NCBI RefSeq assembly: GCF_028595325.1
Contig: NZ_JAQQXR010000020.1
Coordinates: 1-36,313 of the forward strand
Length of the DNA: 36,313 bases
Reading direction: 5' to 3'
From: Janthinobacterium fluminis
GTDB lineage: Bacteria > Pseudomonadota > Gammaproteobacteria > Burkholderiales > Burkholderiaceae_D
The position numbers and the translations under genes were made by a program. Every line of letters begins with the position of its first letter. The stretch's first letter is position 1. This document shows positions 8,508 to 16,662 of the stretch, one piece after another. The notes below the pieces were generated by a model. That model searched no databases, was not told the origin of the DNA, and was given only the letters and a program-made list of their open reading frames with translations.

Positions 8508-8630
8508 AAATGTTCCGCCGGATGGTTTCGGATAGAATGGCCGAGGCCGCTTAAACGCCGGTCCGTCCGCAGGCGACGGGGCGGGCCAGTGGCTGAATGA
8601 ATACTGTTTTCTACCCATACAGAGATACCG

Positions 8631-9806
8631 ATGTCCGCGTCTGAATCAAGCCTGTTTCCTTTGGTGGGTGTACAAGCTGTTGCCAATGCTCAGAACGAGT
8701 GGGTGGCGTTGACCCTGCATGTGCCGCATGAGGCCGGCGATGCCGTCGCCGCCTTGACAACCTTGCTGGGGTATCCCGATGTGTTCGCGGCGCTGGCGCC
8801 GCTCGACTGCATCGTGCCGCTGGCCGATCCGCGCCGCGTCAGCGCCGCGCTGCTGAGCGTGCTGCCGGCCCAGCGCATTCTGTTTCTGGTCCCGGCCGCG
8901 CTGTGCGGCGAGCCGGGCGCGCAGCAGGCTTGCGCCAGGCTCGCCGACGCCGGTTACCGCATCGTCGTCGACGGCGGCAGCGGCATCGCCGCCGCCCAGG
9001 CCGGCGCCGCCGCGCTCAGTTTCGACGCCGCGGCGGCCTTGCCGCAAGCCTTCCAGTTGATGTCCTTGCCCGGTCCCCACTGGGCCCGCAACGTCGGCGA
9101 CGCCGCCTGTCTGGCGCAATGCCGCAGCCTCGGTTTCAGTTGGTTTTCCGGCGAGCACGCGCTGCACGCGGCCAGGGCGGCCGGCGCGAACGACGACGGC
9201 ACCTCGCGCAAGCGCTTGCTGGCGCTGCTGGGCCTGCTGGCCCGCGACGCCGACTCGCGTGAGCTGGAGACGCTGCTGCGCCAGGATCCGGCCCTGTCCT
9301 ATCATTTGCTGAAGCTGGTCAATTCGGCCGCCTTCGGCATGAGCAATCCGATCAGCAACTTCGGCCAGGCCATCCATGTGCTGGGCCGGCGCCAGTTGCA
9401 GCGCTGGCTGCAGTTGCTGCTGTACGCGCGGCAGCAGGACGACGGCGGCGTCAACGCCTTGCTGCCGCTGGCCGCCGTGCGCGCGGCGCAAATGGAAATG
9501 CTGTGCAAGATAGGCGGCGGCGACCGCGACCGGCAGGACGCCGCTTTCATGGCCGGCGTGTTTTCCCTGCTCGACGTCTTGCTGGGCATGCCGATGATTG
9601 ACATCGTCGGCGCGCTGGGCCTAGACCCCGCCATCGAGCAGGCGCTGACGCAGCGCGCCGGTCCGCTGGGCGCGATGCTGGCGCTGGCGGAGCTGCAGAC
9701 GGTCACGGCCGGCGCGCTGGAGGCGGCCGGCATCGGCCCGGAAACCTACTGGCGCAGCCTGCTGCAGGCTTACCACTGGGCCATTCAGGTCAGCCGGAAC
9801 CTCTAG
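8631..9806 (+). CDS. HDOD domain protein with degenerate EAL-like N-terminus (YuxH-type)
   Basis: A 391-aa protein. The C-terminal half (from ~residue 190) is an HDOD domain: LETLLRQDPALSYHLLKLVNSAAFG, followed by ISNFGQAIHVLGRRQLQRWLQLLLYA. HDOD is an HD-like fold often found in signalling proteins without proven hydrolase activity. The N-terminal ~185 residues look like a decayed EAL domain, as in YuxH proteins: RILFLVPAALCGEPGAQQA, then AGYRIVVDGG, and GFSWFSGEHAL, which resembles the end of EAL domains. No EAL, DDFGTG or other catalytic motif remains, so it is probably a c-di-GMP-insensitive scaffold or adaptor. The ATG at 8631 is used; its ribosome site is weak. The gene is followed two bases later by a PAS-GGDEF-EAL gene, indicating an operon. 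Confidence 0.85.
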   Translation: MSASESSLFPLVGVQAVANAQNEWVALTLHVPHEAGDAVAALTTLLGYPDVFAALAPLDCIVPLADPRRVSAALLSVLPAQRILFLVPAALCGEPGAQQACARLADAGYRIVVDGGSGIAAAQAGAAALSFDAAAALPQAFQLMSLPGPHWARNVGDAACLAQCRSLGFSWFSGEHALHAARAAGANDDGTSRKRLLALLGLLARDADSRELETLLRQDPALSYHLLKLVNSAAFGMSNPISNFGQAIHVLGRRQLQRWLQLLLYARQQDDGGVNALLPLAAVRAAQMEMLCKIGGGDRDRQDAAFMAGVFSLLDVLLGMPMIDIVGALGLDPAIEQALTQRAGPLGAMLALAELQTVTAGALEAAGIGPETYWRSLLQAYHWAIQVSRNL

Positions 9807-9808
9807 CC

Positions 9809-11854
9809 ATGCTCGACCATCCAGTGTCCGATTTCCTCAGCAGCAGCGCCGCCCTGTGCGACGCCGTGCTGCGTTTGCGCGGCGCGGCGCTGGCGCAGGA
9901 GTTGGGGCGCATCGCCAGCGTCTTGCTGTCGAGTCCGCACGGTCTGTACCTGGCGGCCGCCGGCGACGGCGCCGCCGAGCCGGCCTGGGCCGCGACGGCC
10001 GTCTGTCTGCGGCAAGAAATTTGCTTCGACAATGAATGCTTCGGCCACTACCTCGTCGCCGGCCGCCCCGCCTACGAGGAGGCCGACCGCGAGCGCCTGG
10101 CCAGCCTGGCCTCGCTGACGGCCAGCGTCTTGCAGGTGCACGGGCTGGCGCAGCGCTCGACCAACGCCTACGCCAAGGTCGAGGCGCAATTGCGCCAGCA
10201 GTCGCAGATTCTCGACCAGATCCACGAGTCCGTGCTGACGATGGATTCGGCCGGCTTCATCACCAGCTGGAACAAGGGCGCCGAGCGCCTGTTCGGCTAC
10301 AGCGAGGTCGAGGCGGTCGGGCAAAACATCCTCTTCCTGTATGAGGACGAGGACACGGCCTTTCACGATGCCTTCGTCGAGCAGGGCGGGCGCCTGATGG
10401 AGGTGCGGCGCCGAAAGAAGTCGGGCGAAGTGTTCTGGGCCAGCCTGTCACTTTCGCCGCTATACGACATGGAAGAGCGCCCGATCGGCCTGATCGCCTA
10501 TTTGACCGACATCACCGAGCGCAAGCAGGCGGAGGAGCGCCTGCACCACCTGGCGTATTACGACGCGCTGACGGGCCTGCCCAACCGCACGCTGCTGACC
10601 AAGCTGGTCGACCAGGCGCTGACGGTGGCCCAGCGCAGCAAGATGCTTGGCTGCGTGCTGTTCATCGACCTGAACCGTTTCAAGCTGATCAACGACACGC
10701 TGGGCCGGCGCATCGGCGACGAGTTGCTGCGCCAGATCTCGCTGCGCTTTCGCGGCGCGCTGCGCGACCAGGACCTGGTGGCGCGGCTGGGCGGCGACGA
10801 GTTCGCCGTCGGCCTGTTCGACATCAGCCAGCACTTCGAGGCCAGCATGGTGGCGCAGAAGCTGTTGGCCTCGCTGCTGCAACCCTTCCTGATCGAGGGC
10901 CACGACTTGCGCGTCGGCGCCAGCATCGGCATCAGCGTCTATCCGCAGGATGGCAGCGATGCGGAAACCTTGCTGCGCCTGGCCGACATCGCCATGTACC
11001 GCGCCAAGCAGAGCGGCCACAGCGAGGAGGAGAACGTCACCTTCTACAGCCAGGACATGAACCAGGGCATGCAGGAGAGGATGCGCCTGGAAACGGGGCT
11101 GCGCCACGCGCTGGGCCACGGCCAGTTGCTGCTGCACTACCAGCCGAAGTTCGCGCTGGCCAGCGGGCGCATCATCGGCGCCGAGGCGCTGGTGCGCTGG
11201 CACCATCCGGAGCGGGGCATGATCCCGCCGGCAGAATTCATCCCGCTGGCCGAGGCCACCGGCCTGGTCGTGCAGGTCGGCGAATGGGTGCTGGAGGCGG
11301 CGTGCGCCCAGGCGCAAAGTTGGAAGCAGGCGGGGCTGCCGCCGATCCGCCTGGCCGTCAATGTGTCGGCGCGCGAGTTCACGTCGGCGCTGCCGGGCCG
11401 CGTCAGCGAGACGCTGGCGCGCTACGGCCTGGAGCCGTCGTGGCTGGAGCTGGAGATCACCGAGAGCACGCTGATGCACAATATCGACCGTGTCATCGGC
11501 ATCATGGACCGCATCACGGCGCTGGGCGTGGCCCTGTCGCTGGACGACTTCGGCACCGGCTATTCTAGCCTGTCCTACCTGAAGCGCTTCCCCATCGACA
11601 CCCTGAAAATCGACCGCTCCTTCACCACCGGCATCCCGAGCGACAGCAACGATTGCGCCATCGCCAGCACCATTATCAGCATCGCCCAGCAACTGAAGCA
11701 CAAGGTCATTGCCGAAGGCGTCGAAACGGTCGAGCAACTGGCCTTCCTGAAAAGCTCGGGCTGCGACGAGGTGCAGGGCTATCTATTCTCGCGCCCTTTG
11801 CCGGCGGCGGAATTCGAGCGGGCGCTGCGGGAAAACTGGGGGCTGGACGGCTGA
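9809..11854 (+). CDS. PAS-GGDEF-EAL bifunctional-type c-di-GMP signalling protein
   Basis: A 681-aa cytoplasmic protein without membrane segments. Residues ~1-115 form a GAF-like unassigned sensor region. A PAS domain (~130-240) contains ITSWNKGAERLFGYS and ends in LTDITERKQAEERL. GGDEF at 328-332 is intact and is preceded at canonical spacing by RDQD (319-322), an RxxD product-inhibition site. The EAL domain has GAEALVRWHHP (459-461), ITESTL, LDDFGTGYSSLSYLKRF, KIDRSF and IAEGVET. Both activities are therefore possible. The start ATG is two bases after the HDOD stop, so the two are cotranscribed and probably translationally coupled. Unlike the REC-GGDEF-EAL protein of the opposite arm, its GGDEF has no insertion. 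Confidence 0.93.
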   Translation: MLDHPVSDFLSSSAALCDAVLRLRGAALAQELGRIASVLLSSPHGLYLAAAGDGAAEPAWAATAVCLRQEICFDNECFGHYLVAGRPAYEEADRERLASLASLTASVLQVHGLAQRSTNAYAKVEAQLRQQSQILDQIHESVLTMDSAGFITSWNKGAERLFGYSEVEAVGQNILFLYEDEDTAFHDAFVEQGGRLMEVRRRKKSGEVFWASLSLSPLYDMEERPIGLIAYLTDITERKQAEERLHHLAYYDALTGLPNRTLLTKLVDQALTVAQRSKMLGCVLFIDLNRFKLINDTLGRRIGDELLRQISLRFRGALRDQDLVARLGGDEFAVGLFDISQHFEASMVAQKLLASLLQPFLIEGHDLRVGASIGISVYPQDGSDAETLLRLADIAMYRAKQSGHSEEENVTFYSQDMNQGMQERMRLETGLRHALGHGQLLLHYQPKFALASGRIIGAEALVRWHHPERGMIPPAEFIPLAEATGLVVQVGEWVLEAACAQAQSWKQAGLPPIRLAVNVSAREFTSALPGRVSETLARYGLEPSWLELEITESTLMHNIDRVIGIMDRITALGVALSLDDFGTGYSSLSYLKRFPIDTLKIDRSFTTGIPSDSNDCAIASTIISIAQQLKHKVIAEGVETVEQLAFLKSSGCDEVQGYLFSRPLPAAEFERALRENWGLDG

Positions 11855-11923
11855 ACACCAGCGATTTTCGCGTAAAAGGCGGGAAAAGGTGATAGTCAGG
11901 CTGGCGTCGCACCGCCGTTTATG

Positions 11924-11929
11924 TATAAT
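11924..11929 (+). promoter_or_regulatory. -10 box of the tRNA-Ser promoter
   Basis: A perfect TATAAT stands 12 bases before the mature tRNA 5' end. The corresponding -35 region (about 11901-11906, CTGGCG) is poor. Placement fits a tRNA promoter with a short leader. Confidence 0.6.
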
Positions 11930-11940
11930 GTTGCATAAGA

Positions 11941-12030
11941 GGAAGCGTGGCCGAGTGGTTGAAGGCACCAGTCTTGAAAACTGGCGACGGCGTGAGCTGT
12001 TCGTGAGTTCGAATCTCACCGCTTCCGCCA
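11941..12030 (+). tRNA. tRNA-Ser (anticodon UGA)
   Basis: A 90-nt class II tRNA with encoded CCA end (12028-12030). The acceptor stem pairs GGAAGCG (11941-11947) with CGCTTCC (12020-12026). The anticodon stem CCAGT/ACTGG encloses the loop CTTGAAA, giving anticodon TGA at 11975-11977. A long variable arm typical of tRNA-Ser follows, then the T-loop TTCGAAT. It decodes UCA and wobble serine codons. The low-GC island starts immediately downstream, which fits tRNA genes being common integration sites. Confidence 0.96.
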
Positions 12031-12384
12031 ATCAATACACTAATTTAGTGGATGTCAAACGATATACAAGGCCACTAAAGCGCTAAAACTAACCACATGC
12101 AAGGCACATTCAACGCCAATCAGCACAGCGAACAAAACCGGGCGGTACGCGGATTGTAAGCGCCTCGGCAAGTATGGCGCACCCTTCCGCCACACTCGCG
12201 CCGGCCAACGTTGTGATCTTGCCTCCAGGCGCAAAGACAATTGGCCAGTCAGCGTCTAGTATCTATTCCATTGGATCAGAGGATCGAGTCGAAGTTAATT
12301 CTCTTCGAATGGGTCATGTCGAGAATTTAGCTTGTGGATTTTTGGATTTGTCCCTGTTTCAATAAGTGGAAAAGTTGAACGTAT
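12031..12384. other. Non-coding start of the low-GC island
   Basis: This 354-bp gap lies behind the tRNA. A 13-base palindrome (CACTAATTTAGTG, 12037-12049) sits just after the CCA end, and its ACTAAA motif recurs near 12073. Base composition changes from GC-rich to mixed here. No integrase gene, tRNA fragment or convincing ORF was recognised. The promoter of the glycosylation operon must lie near its 3' end. Confidence 0.5.
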
Positions 12385-14244
12385 ATGTTGAATGCTTTTA
12401 TTTTGGCGGGATCGTTTGTTGGATATGTTCTTTCGTTTGCATCGCTAGCGCATAGCAAGATATCCGAAGCGGTGCTTGCGGTTCTTGCTCTGATCGGTTT
12501 GCTGTTGTATTACGGTTCCATTGCGGGATTTTTGCCTGAGACAGCCACCTCCCTGTTATGGGGCGGGCTGATCGTTTTGCTCTTATGGATACCCCGCCTC
12601 AAGACCTATTCTTTCGAATCAAGAGATTTAATATTCGCAGGCTGCGCCGCGCTTGGCTTGATCGGATTCAGCTTAAAATGGTATGGGCAGTATCAGTTCC
12701 TCGGCTGGGATGAGTTTTCGCACTGGGGCCTGATAGCGAAATACTTGAACAATGAAAATCGCTTATTTACCGCGGATTCGGTCATTATGTTCAAGGCTTA
12801 TCCGCCAGGAACAGCTCTGCTTCAGTACTACTTTTCTCGCGCCCTTGGCAATACGGAAAGTGCAATACTGTTCGCCCAAATGGCATTGTTTTTCTCTGCC
12901 CTCGTCGCGGCTACCAGCGCCATATCCAAGAAGCCGCTGCTCGCCATAACCGCCATGATTGTTTGCCTGATAGGCACCTACATACTTGGTTATGAAGTCT
13001 ACGAAATCTACGTCGACGCCATCCTTGGCGTATTGCTCGGTTCCATTTTTGCTGTTCTGCTGACGAATACTGCTCCACGGCGAGGATTTTTTTTCCTGAT
13101 ACCTGTTTTGGCATTTTTGCCGCTGGTTAAGCACGTCGGATTTGCATTTGCCGTTATCGGCATTGGCGCCATGACAGTGGCCCTTTTGCATGAAAAAATC
13201 ACCACCAAAGATAATCGGGATGGCATCCGGCTCGGCGCAGCATGCCTTGGCGCCGCGATAATGGCGGTGCTGATCTCTTACTATACCTGGAAGAACTATT
13301 ACATCAACCTCGGCGTGGCGGAACCTTATGTTAGCGTGATGACATTTGATAATGTCATCAAGTTCTTCTTCAATCCAACTTCAGAGCGCCACGTCGCGGT
13401 ATGGGCAGAGTTCGCGAAACGGGTTTTGGCGATTACGCCCGGCAAGGATCTGAGTGTGGCCACGCCGTTTTTGTCGGCCATTACATTGACCGTACTCAGC
13501 GTAGTTCATATTTGGCTCCTGCCTAGCCATGCGCGAGTTCGTCAATCCCTCATATTCGGCCTTATTGCTGCAGGGCTGGTCGCTTACACATGCCTCTTGC
13601 TGCTCAGCTATGGCTTTTATTTCAGTGATTACGAGGCTGTAAGGCTTGCCTCCTTTGAGCGATATTTCGCCAGCTATCAACTTGCTTGGGTGATGGCCCT
13701 GGCGTGCGCCGCCATCCAGCAGTTTGCTGCACAAAAGAGAAATCTAATTCTTGTTGTTTTGGTCGTCGCTTCAGTCTTTTACGCCTTTATGGCCATTCCA
13801 AAAGTACATGCAGATATTTTCTTGCCAGAAGCGCAGAGAACCTCCAAATACGTTGCACAGCTGCGGGATATCGTCCGATCGTTATCAGATGAAATTCGGC
13901 CCCGTGCACATGCGTCTGAGAAGACCTATTTTATCCATCAGCAAACTAGTGGGTTGACCTATTTCATGTTCCGGTATGAGATGGCTCCACTAACGGTCAA
14001 TTCGAAATGTTGGTCGCTTGGTGCCCGCTACACGCCAGATGATATTTATACTTGTGATATCGCTCTTGACGAGGCGCTCAAGGGCTATGATTTCTTTGCT
14101 ATCGCAATAGCCGATGCCGCTTTTTGGGCTCGTTACGGCAGTTGGTTTGCCGAAGAGGACCGTGGCATCAGTCCTGCATCGTTTGCCGTGATTCGTCGAG
14201 ATGGAAATTTATATCTAAAGCGTTTGAAAAAAAATGAACAGTAG
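12385..14244 (+). CDS. GT-C type polytopic membrane glycosyltransferase
   Basis: A 619-aa protein with about a dozen hydrophobic segments and a soluble C-terminal domain (~490-619). After the third membrane segments comes GWDEFSHWG (Asp109-Glu110), the acidic first-loop motif expected of GT-C enzymes, followed by KAYPPGTALLQYYF (YPPG at 139-142). GT-C enzymes take sugars from polyprenyl-phosphate donors on the outer face of the membrane. It overlaps by 11 bases a gene for a polyprenyl-phosphate glycosyltransferase and is followed by a GtrA flippase, so it is most likely the acceptor-modifying transferase of a Gtr cassette. The acceptor (O-antigen, lipid A, other glycan or protein) cannot be told. 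Codon use and GC are clearly below the flanks, indicating transfer. The ATG at 12385 has GTGGAAAAG upstream. Confidence 0.75.
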   Translation: MLNAFILAGSFVGYVLSFASLAHSKISEAVLAVLALIGLLLYYGSIAGFLPETATSLLWGGLIVLLLWIPRLKTYSFESRDLIFAGCAALGLIGFSLKWYGQYQFLGWDEFSHWGLIAKYLNNENRLFTADSVIMFKAYPPGTALLQYYFSRALGNTESAILFAQMALFFSALVAATSAISKKPLLAITAMIVCLIGTYILGYEVYEIYVDAILGVLLGSIFAVLLTNTAPRRGFFFLIPVLAFLPLVKHVGFAFAVIGIGAMTVALLHEKITTKDNRDGIRLGAACLGAAIMAVLISYYTWKNYYINLGVAEPYVSVMTFDNVIKFFFNPTSERHVAVWAEFAKRVLAITPGKDLSVATPFLSAITLTVLSVVHIWLLPSHARVRQSLIFGLIAAGLVAYTCLLLLSYGFYFSDYEAVRLASFERYFASYQLAWVMALACAAIQQFAAQKRNLILVVLVVASVFYAFMAIPKVHADIFLPEAQRTSKYVAQLRDIVRSLSDEIRPRAHASEKTYFIHQQTSGLTYFMFRYEMAPLTVNSKCWSLGARYTPDDIYTCDIALDEALKGYDFFAIAIADAAFWARYGSWFAEEDRGISPASFAVIRRDGNLYLKRLKKNEQ

Positions 14245-15223
14245 CTTGAAGGCAGATCATCATATTGCTGTCGTTATTCCATCTTTTAAAGTAACTAAAT
14301 TTATAGTTGATGTTATTGAAAAGATGGGTCCCGAAGTTTCTTCAATATTCGTCATTGATGATTGCTGCCCGGACAAGTCTGGCGATTTTGTCGAGGCTAA
14401 TATTTCCGATCCCCGGGTAAAGGTAATTCGCCATACCGAAAACCAGGGGGTTGGTGGGGCGGTCATCACTGGATACCGCGCAGCCATCGGCGCAGGCGCG
14501 GATATCATTGTTAAGGTCGATGGCGACGGGCAGATGGATCCAAAATTGATTCCGCTGTTTATTGCGCCGATTGTTAGCCAAGATGCCGACTACACGAAAG
14601 GCAACCGCTTCTACGATATCATCGAGCTACACAGAATGCCGCGCCTGCGCTTGGTGATGAATGCGGCGCTTTCAATGTTGAATAAATTGTCATCCGGGTA
14701 TTGGAATGTCTTTGATCCAACTAATGGCTTTACCGCAATTCATGCAGGTGTTGCCCGGCTTTTGCCCTTTGAAAAAATCAATAAGCGCTATTTTTTCGAA
14801 ACGGACATGCTTTTTCGCCTGAACCTGATCAGGGCTGTAGTCGTCGATGTTCCAATGGATGCAGTATATGGCGATGAAGTAAGTAATATCAGATATACGC
14901 GGGCCCTGTGGGATTTTAGCCGCGGCCACTTGCGTAATTTTGTCAAGCGCATTGGCTATAATTATTTCCTGCGCGATATGTCTGCCGCATCTTTTGAATT
15001 ATTTATCGGCATACCTTTAATGCTGTTTGGTTTTGGATTCGGTCTTCGTAGCTGGTGGCTTTCTATCACTGCGGGTGCGCCCTCCACACCAGGCACTGTC
15101 ATGCTTGCAGGCCTCCCGGTTATCATTGGACTGCAACTTTTGCTGTCATTCATTTCTTATGATGTAAGCTCGTTACCTACACGGCCTCGTCAAAAAACGC
15201 TGCGTACATCGCCGTCAAAATGA
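14234..15223 (+). CDS. GtrB-like polyprenyl-phosphate glycosyltransferase (GT2)
   Basis: A 329-aa GT2-family enzyme of the DPM1/GtrB group. It would transfer a sugar from a nucleotide donor to undecaprenyl phosphate on the cytoplasmic face. The catalytic domain begins IAVVIPSFKV; VIDDCCPDKS follows, then the acceptor region NQGVGGAVITGYRAA and the metal-binding KVDGDGQMDP. The sequence DPTNGFTAIH and YFFETDMLFRLN follow as in DPM1-like proteins. Two C-terminal membrane segments (about 248-275 and 285-310), with SFISYDVSSLP after them, are the GtrB hallmark. Its ATG lies within the end of the upstream GT-C gene, and its TGA overlaps the GtrA start in ATGA, so all three are translationally coupled. 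Composition is low-GC. The sugar is unknown. Confidence 0.87.
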   Translation: MNSSLKADHHIAVVIPSFKVTKFIVDVIEKMGPEVSSIFVIDDCCPDKSGDFVEANISDPRVKVIRHTENQGVGGAVITGYRAAIGAGADIIVKVDGDGQMDPKLIPLFIAPIVSQDADYTKGNRFYDIIELHRMPRLRLVMNAALSMLNKLSSGYWNVFDPTNGFTAIHAGVARLLPFEKINKRYFFETDMLFRLNLIRAVVVDVPMDAVYGDEVSNIRYTRALWDFSRGHLRNFVKRIGYNYFLRDMSAASFELFIGIPLMLFGFGFGLRSWWLSITAGAPSTPGTVMLAGLPVIIGLQLLLSFISYDVSSLPTRPRQKTLRTSPSK

Positions 15224-15591
15224 GATTTCTCAAGTATGCAGTGACTCAGGTTGGCTGCTTCATTGTCGATTTTGTCGCATTCGCGGCTTTTTTGCATATG
15301 AGCCAGTCGCCCGCAGGTAGTAATGCCTTAGCCAAGGTGCTATCAGGCTTGCTGGCTTTTTATATCCATCGCCATTACACTTTTGCTGATAGGCAAGAAC
15401 AGCAAGGGCGGCAAGCGGGTCGATATATCGCTCTTTGGGCAATTAATATCCCATTTACCAGCGCGATGGTTGAGCTGATAAACATGGCGATAGGCATTCC
15501 ATATGTCGCAAAAATCGGCTCTGATGGAATATCATTCTGTCTAAATTACTTAATATCAAAAAAATTTATTTTTAATTCTTCAGGAAAATAA
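15220..15591 (+). CDS. GtrA-like flippase family membrane protein
   Basis: A 123-aa protein with four membrane segments, the normal size and layout of the GtrA family. These proteins are thought to flip undecaprenyl-phosphate-linked sugars across the inner membrane. It starts MRFLKYAVTQVGCFIVDF, has FYIHRHYTFADR after the second segment, and ends CLNYLISKKFIFN, matching the usual GtrA end. It overlaps the GtrB-like gene by four bases (ATGA). With the GT-C protein it completes the synthesis, flipping and transfer chain. The stop lies immediately before a transposase remnant, so the 3' flank was once hit by an insertion, but the protein looks complete. Confidence 0.87.
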   Translation: MRFLKYAVTQVGCFIVDFVAFAAFLHMSQSPAGSNALAKVLSGLLAFYIHRHYTFADRQEQQGRQAGRYIALWAINIPFTSAMVELINMAIGIPYVAKIGSDGISFCLNYLISKKFIFNSSGK

Positions 15592-15592
15592 A

Positions 15593-15760
15593 CTGGCCGA
15601 TCGGCTGGTGCGCGCCAAGCACAACCGCTGCCTGCCGGACGGAGACACCCTGTGGCCCACAGCTGCATCGGGGAAGCTCTGGGATAAATCGAGTTTGCGA
15701 TGCCGGCGCGGCGTGAAGGCATGTACCGTCCGTCAGACCCGGGCCGCATTGCATCGAGGC
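15593..15760 (+). pseudogene. IS4-family transposase remnant
   Basis: Starting two bases after the GtrA stop, one frame reads LADRLVRAKHNRCLPDGDTLW and, further on, RRGVKACTVRQTR. Both are recalled as conserved segments of Tn5/IS4-like transposases. There is no start codon, no catalytic DDE region and the frame soon loses similarity, so only an internal fragment survives. The patch (to about 15800) is much richer in GC than the surrounding island genes, supporting a different origin. The rest of the 15592-15912 gap shows nothing recognisable. Confidence 0.6.
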
Positions 15761-15912
15761 ACAGGACAATCACGGGTACGACGAATTCAGGCGTCCACAG
15801 CGCTAGCCGACATCGTAGCCGAATTCAACTTCCACTCGAGATGGCATTGGGTCAAAAAACAGCCGATAGGCGGAGCTGTAACTTGTTAAAAAAATCAGAA
15901 TAGAAAAGTATC

Positions 15913-16662
15913 TTGGGTAAAAAATTTTCAGTTCTTCTACTGTTTCTGCTGAGTTCATGCAAATCATCGGAATCTCCGCGGCTGCCAACAATTGCAATTA
16001 CTTTCGATGTCTATTCAACGACATATACGACTGCATTTCCGATAATGAAAGAGTACGGGTTGGTTGGTACTTACTTCAATGATCCAAATTATATCGATGA
16101 TAGAAAACTTGCGGATTATGCGACGGTCGACCAACTTAAAGTTTTGCAATCTGCCGGATGGAGCATCCAAGGATACAGCAGCGTCAATATGGTAAAACTT
16201 TTGAGTTCACAAGGAGAAGATGCTGCAATTGCAAAGCTACATCAGGTTAAGAATGGGATGATGAATCTCGGTTTTAGTATTCAATCTCTTGCCCCGGCAT
16301 CTCGCGACTGGAATAGTCAGCTACGAACTCTATCGCAAGGCATCTACAGAAATGTCCGTGCAAATAAAAATGTCGGAACTTTGCAATCGTATCCTATTCC
16401 AGATAGATTAAATGTAAGAGATGGAGCAACCGCAAGCTTAGGTGGAAACGACACTGAAGATAGTCTGAATAAACAATTAAATTACCTTGAGCAGTCTGGC
16501 GGAATGTTGACAGTCGTAATTCACAAAGTTGGCGACGATAAAGATCCATTGTTTTCTGTAAAAACGGAAGTTTTCCGCGCCCTCTGTGAGCGAATAGCTA
16601 AGGATGTAAAAGAAAAAAAGCTACGTGCGGCGACCTTCGAAGATGCGCTTGCCAATTCCTGA
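15913..16662 (+). CDS. Lipoprotein with polysaccharide-deacetylase (NodB)-like fold, apparently inactive
   Basis: A 249-aa protein. The TTG start at 15913 is required to include a lipoprotein signal peptide (MGKKFSVLLLFLLSSC, lipobox Cys16); an A-rich AGAAAAG lies upstream. The mature part follows the NodB homology pattern: TIAITFDVYS (motif 1), a GLVGTYFN strand, then AGWSIQGYSSVN at the place of motif 2, LAPASRDWN near motif 3, VVIHKV near motif 5, and the end AATFEDAL. Yet the second Asp of motif 1 is Val33, and both histidines of the HxxxH metal site appear replaced (Tyr, Asn). It is therefore probably a non-catalytic glycan-binding or regulatory relative, although a divergent enzyme is possible. 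It belongs to the low-GC island, 321 bases after GtrA, between two transposase remnants. Confidence 0.65.
   Translation: MGKKFSVLLLFLLSSCKSSESPRLPTIAITFDVYSTTYTTAFPIMKEYGLVGTYFNDPNYIDDRKLADYATVDQLKVLQSAGWSIQGYSSVNMVKLLSSQGEDAAIAKLHQVKNGMMNLGFSIQSLAPASRDWNSQLRTLSQGIYRNVRANKNVGTLQSYPIPDRLNVRDGATASLGGNDTEDSLNKQLNYLEQSGGMLTVVIHKVGDDKDPLFSVKTEVFRALCERIAKDVKEKKLRAATFEDALANS

Larger units (their letters stand above)
8262..8630. other. Divergent intergenic region with palindrome and AT-rich tandem repeat
   Basis: This 369-bp gap separates the divergent kinase and HDOD genes, so it must hold both promoters. No convincing ORF is seen. It contains the palindrome at 8400-8467 and, directly after, an AT-rich 11-bp tandem repeat (8479-8507). 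No riboswitch or clear -35/-10 pair could be assigned with confidence. Confidence 0.6.

Noticed and set aside
12141..12152. GGCGGTAC resembling the RfaH ops element upstream of the glycosylation operon
   Set aside because: Only seven of eight core bases match, the rest of the JUMPstart sequence is absent and the element is 240 bases from the operon start.
15546..15773. 75-aa minus-strand frame in the gap after GtrA
   Set aside because: The plus strand of the same stretch gives recognisable IS4-type transposase segments, so the minus frame is probably a shadow.
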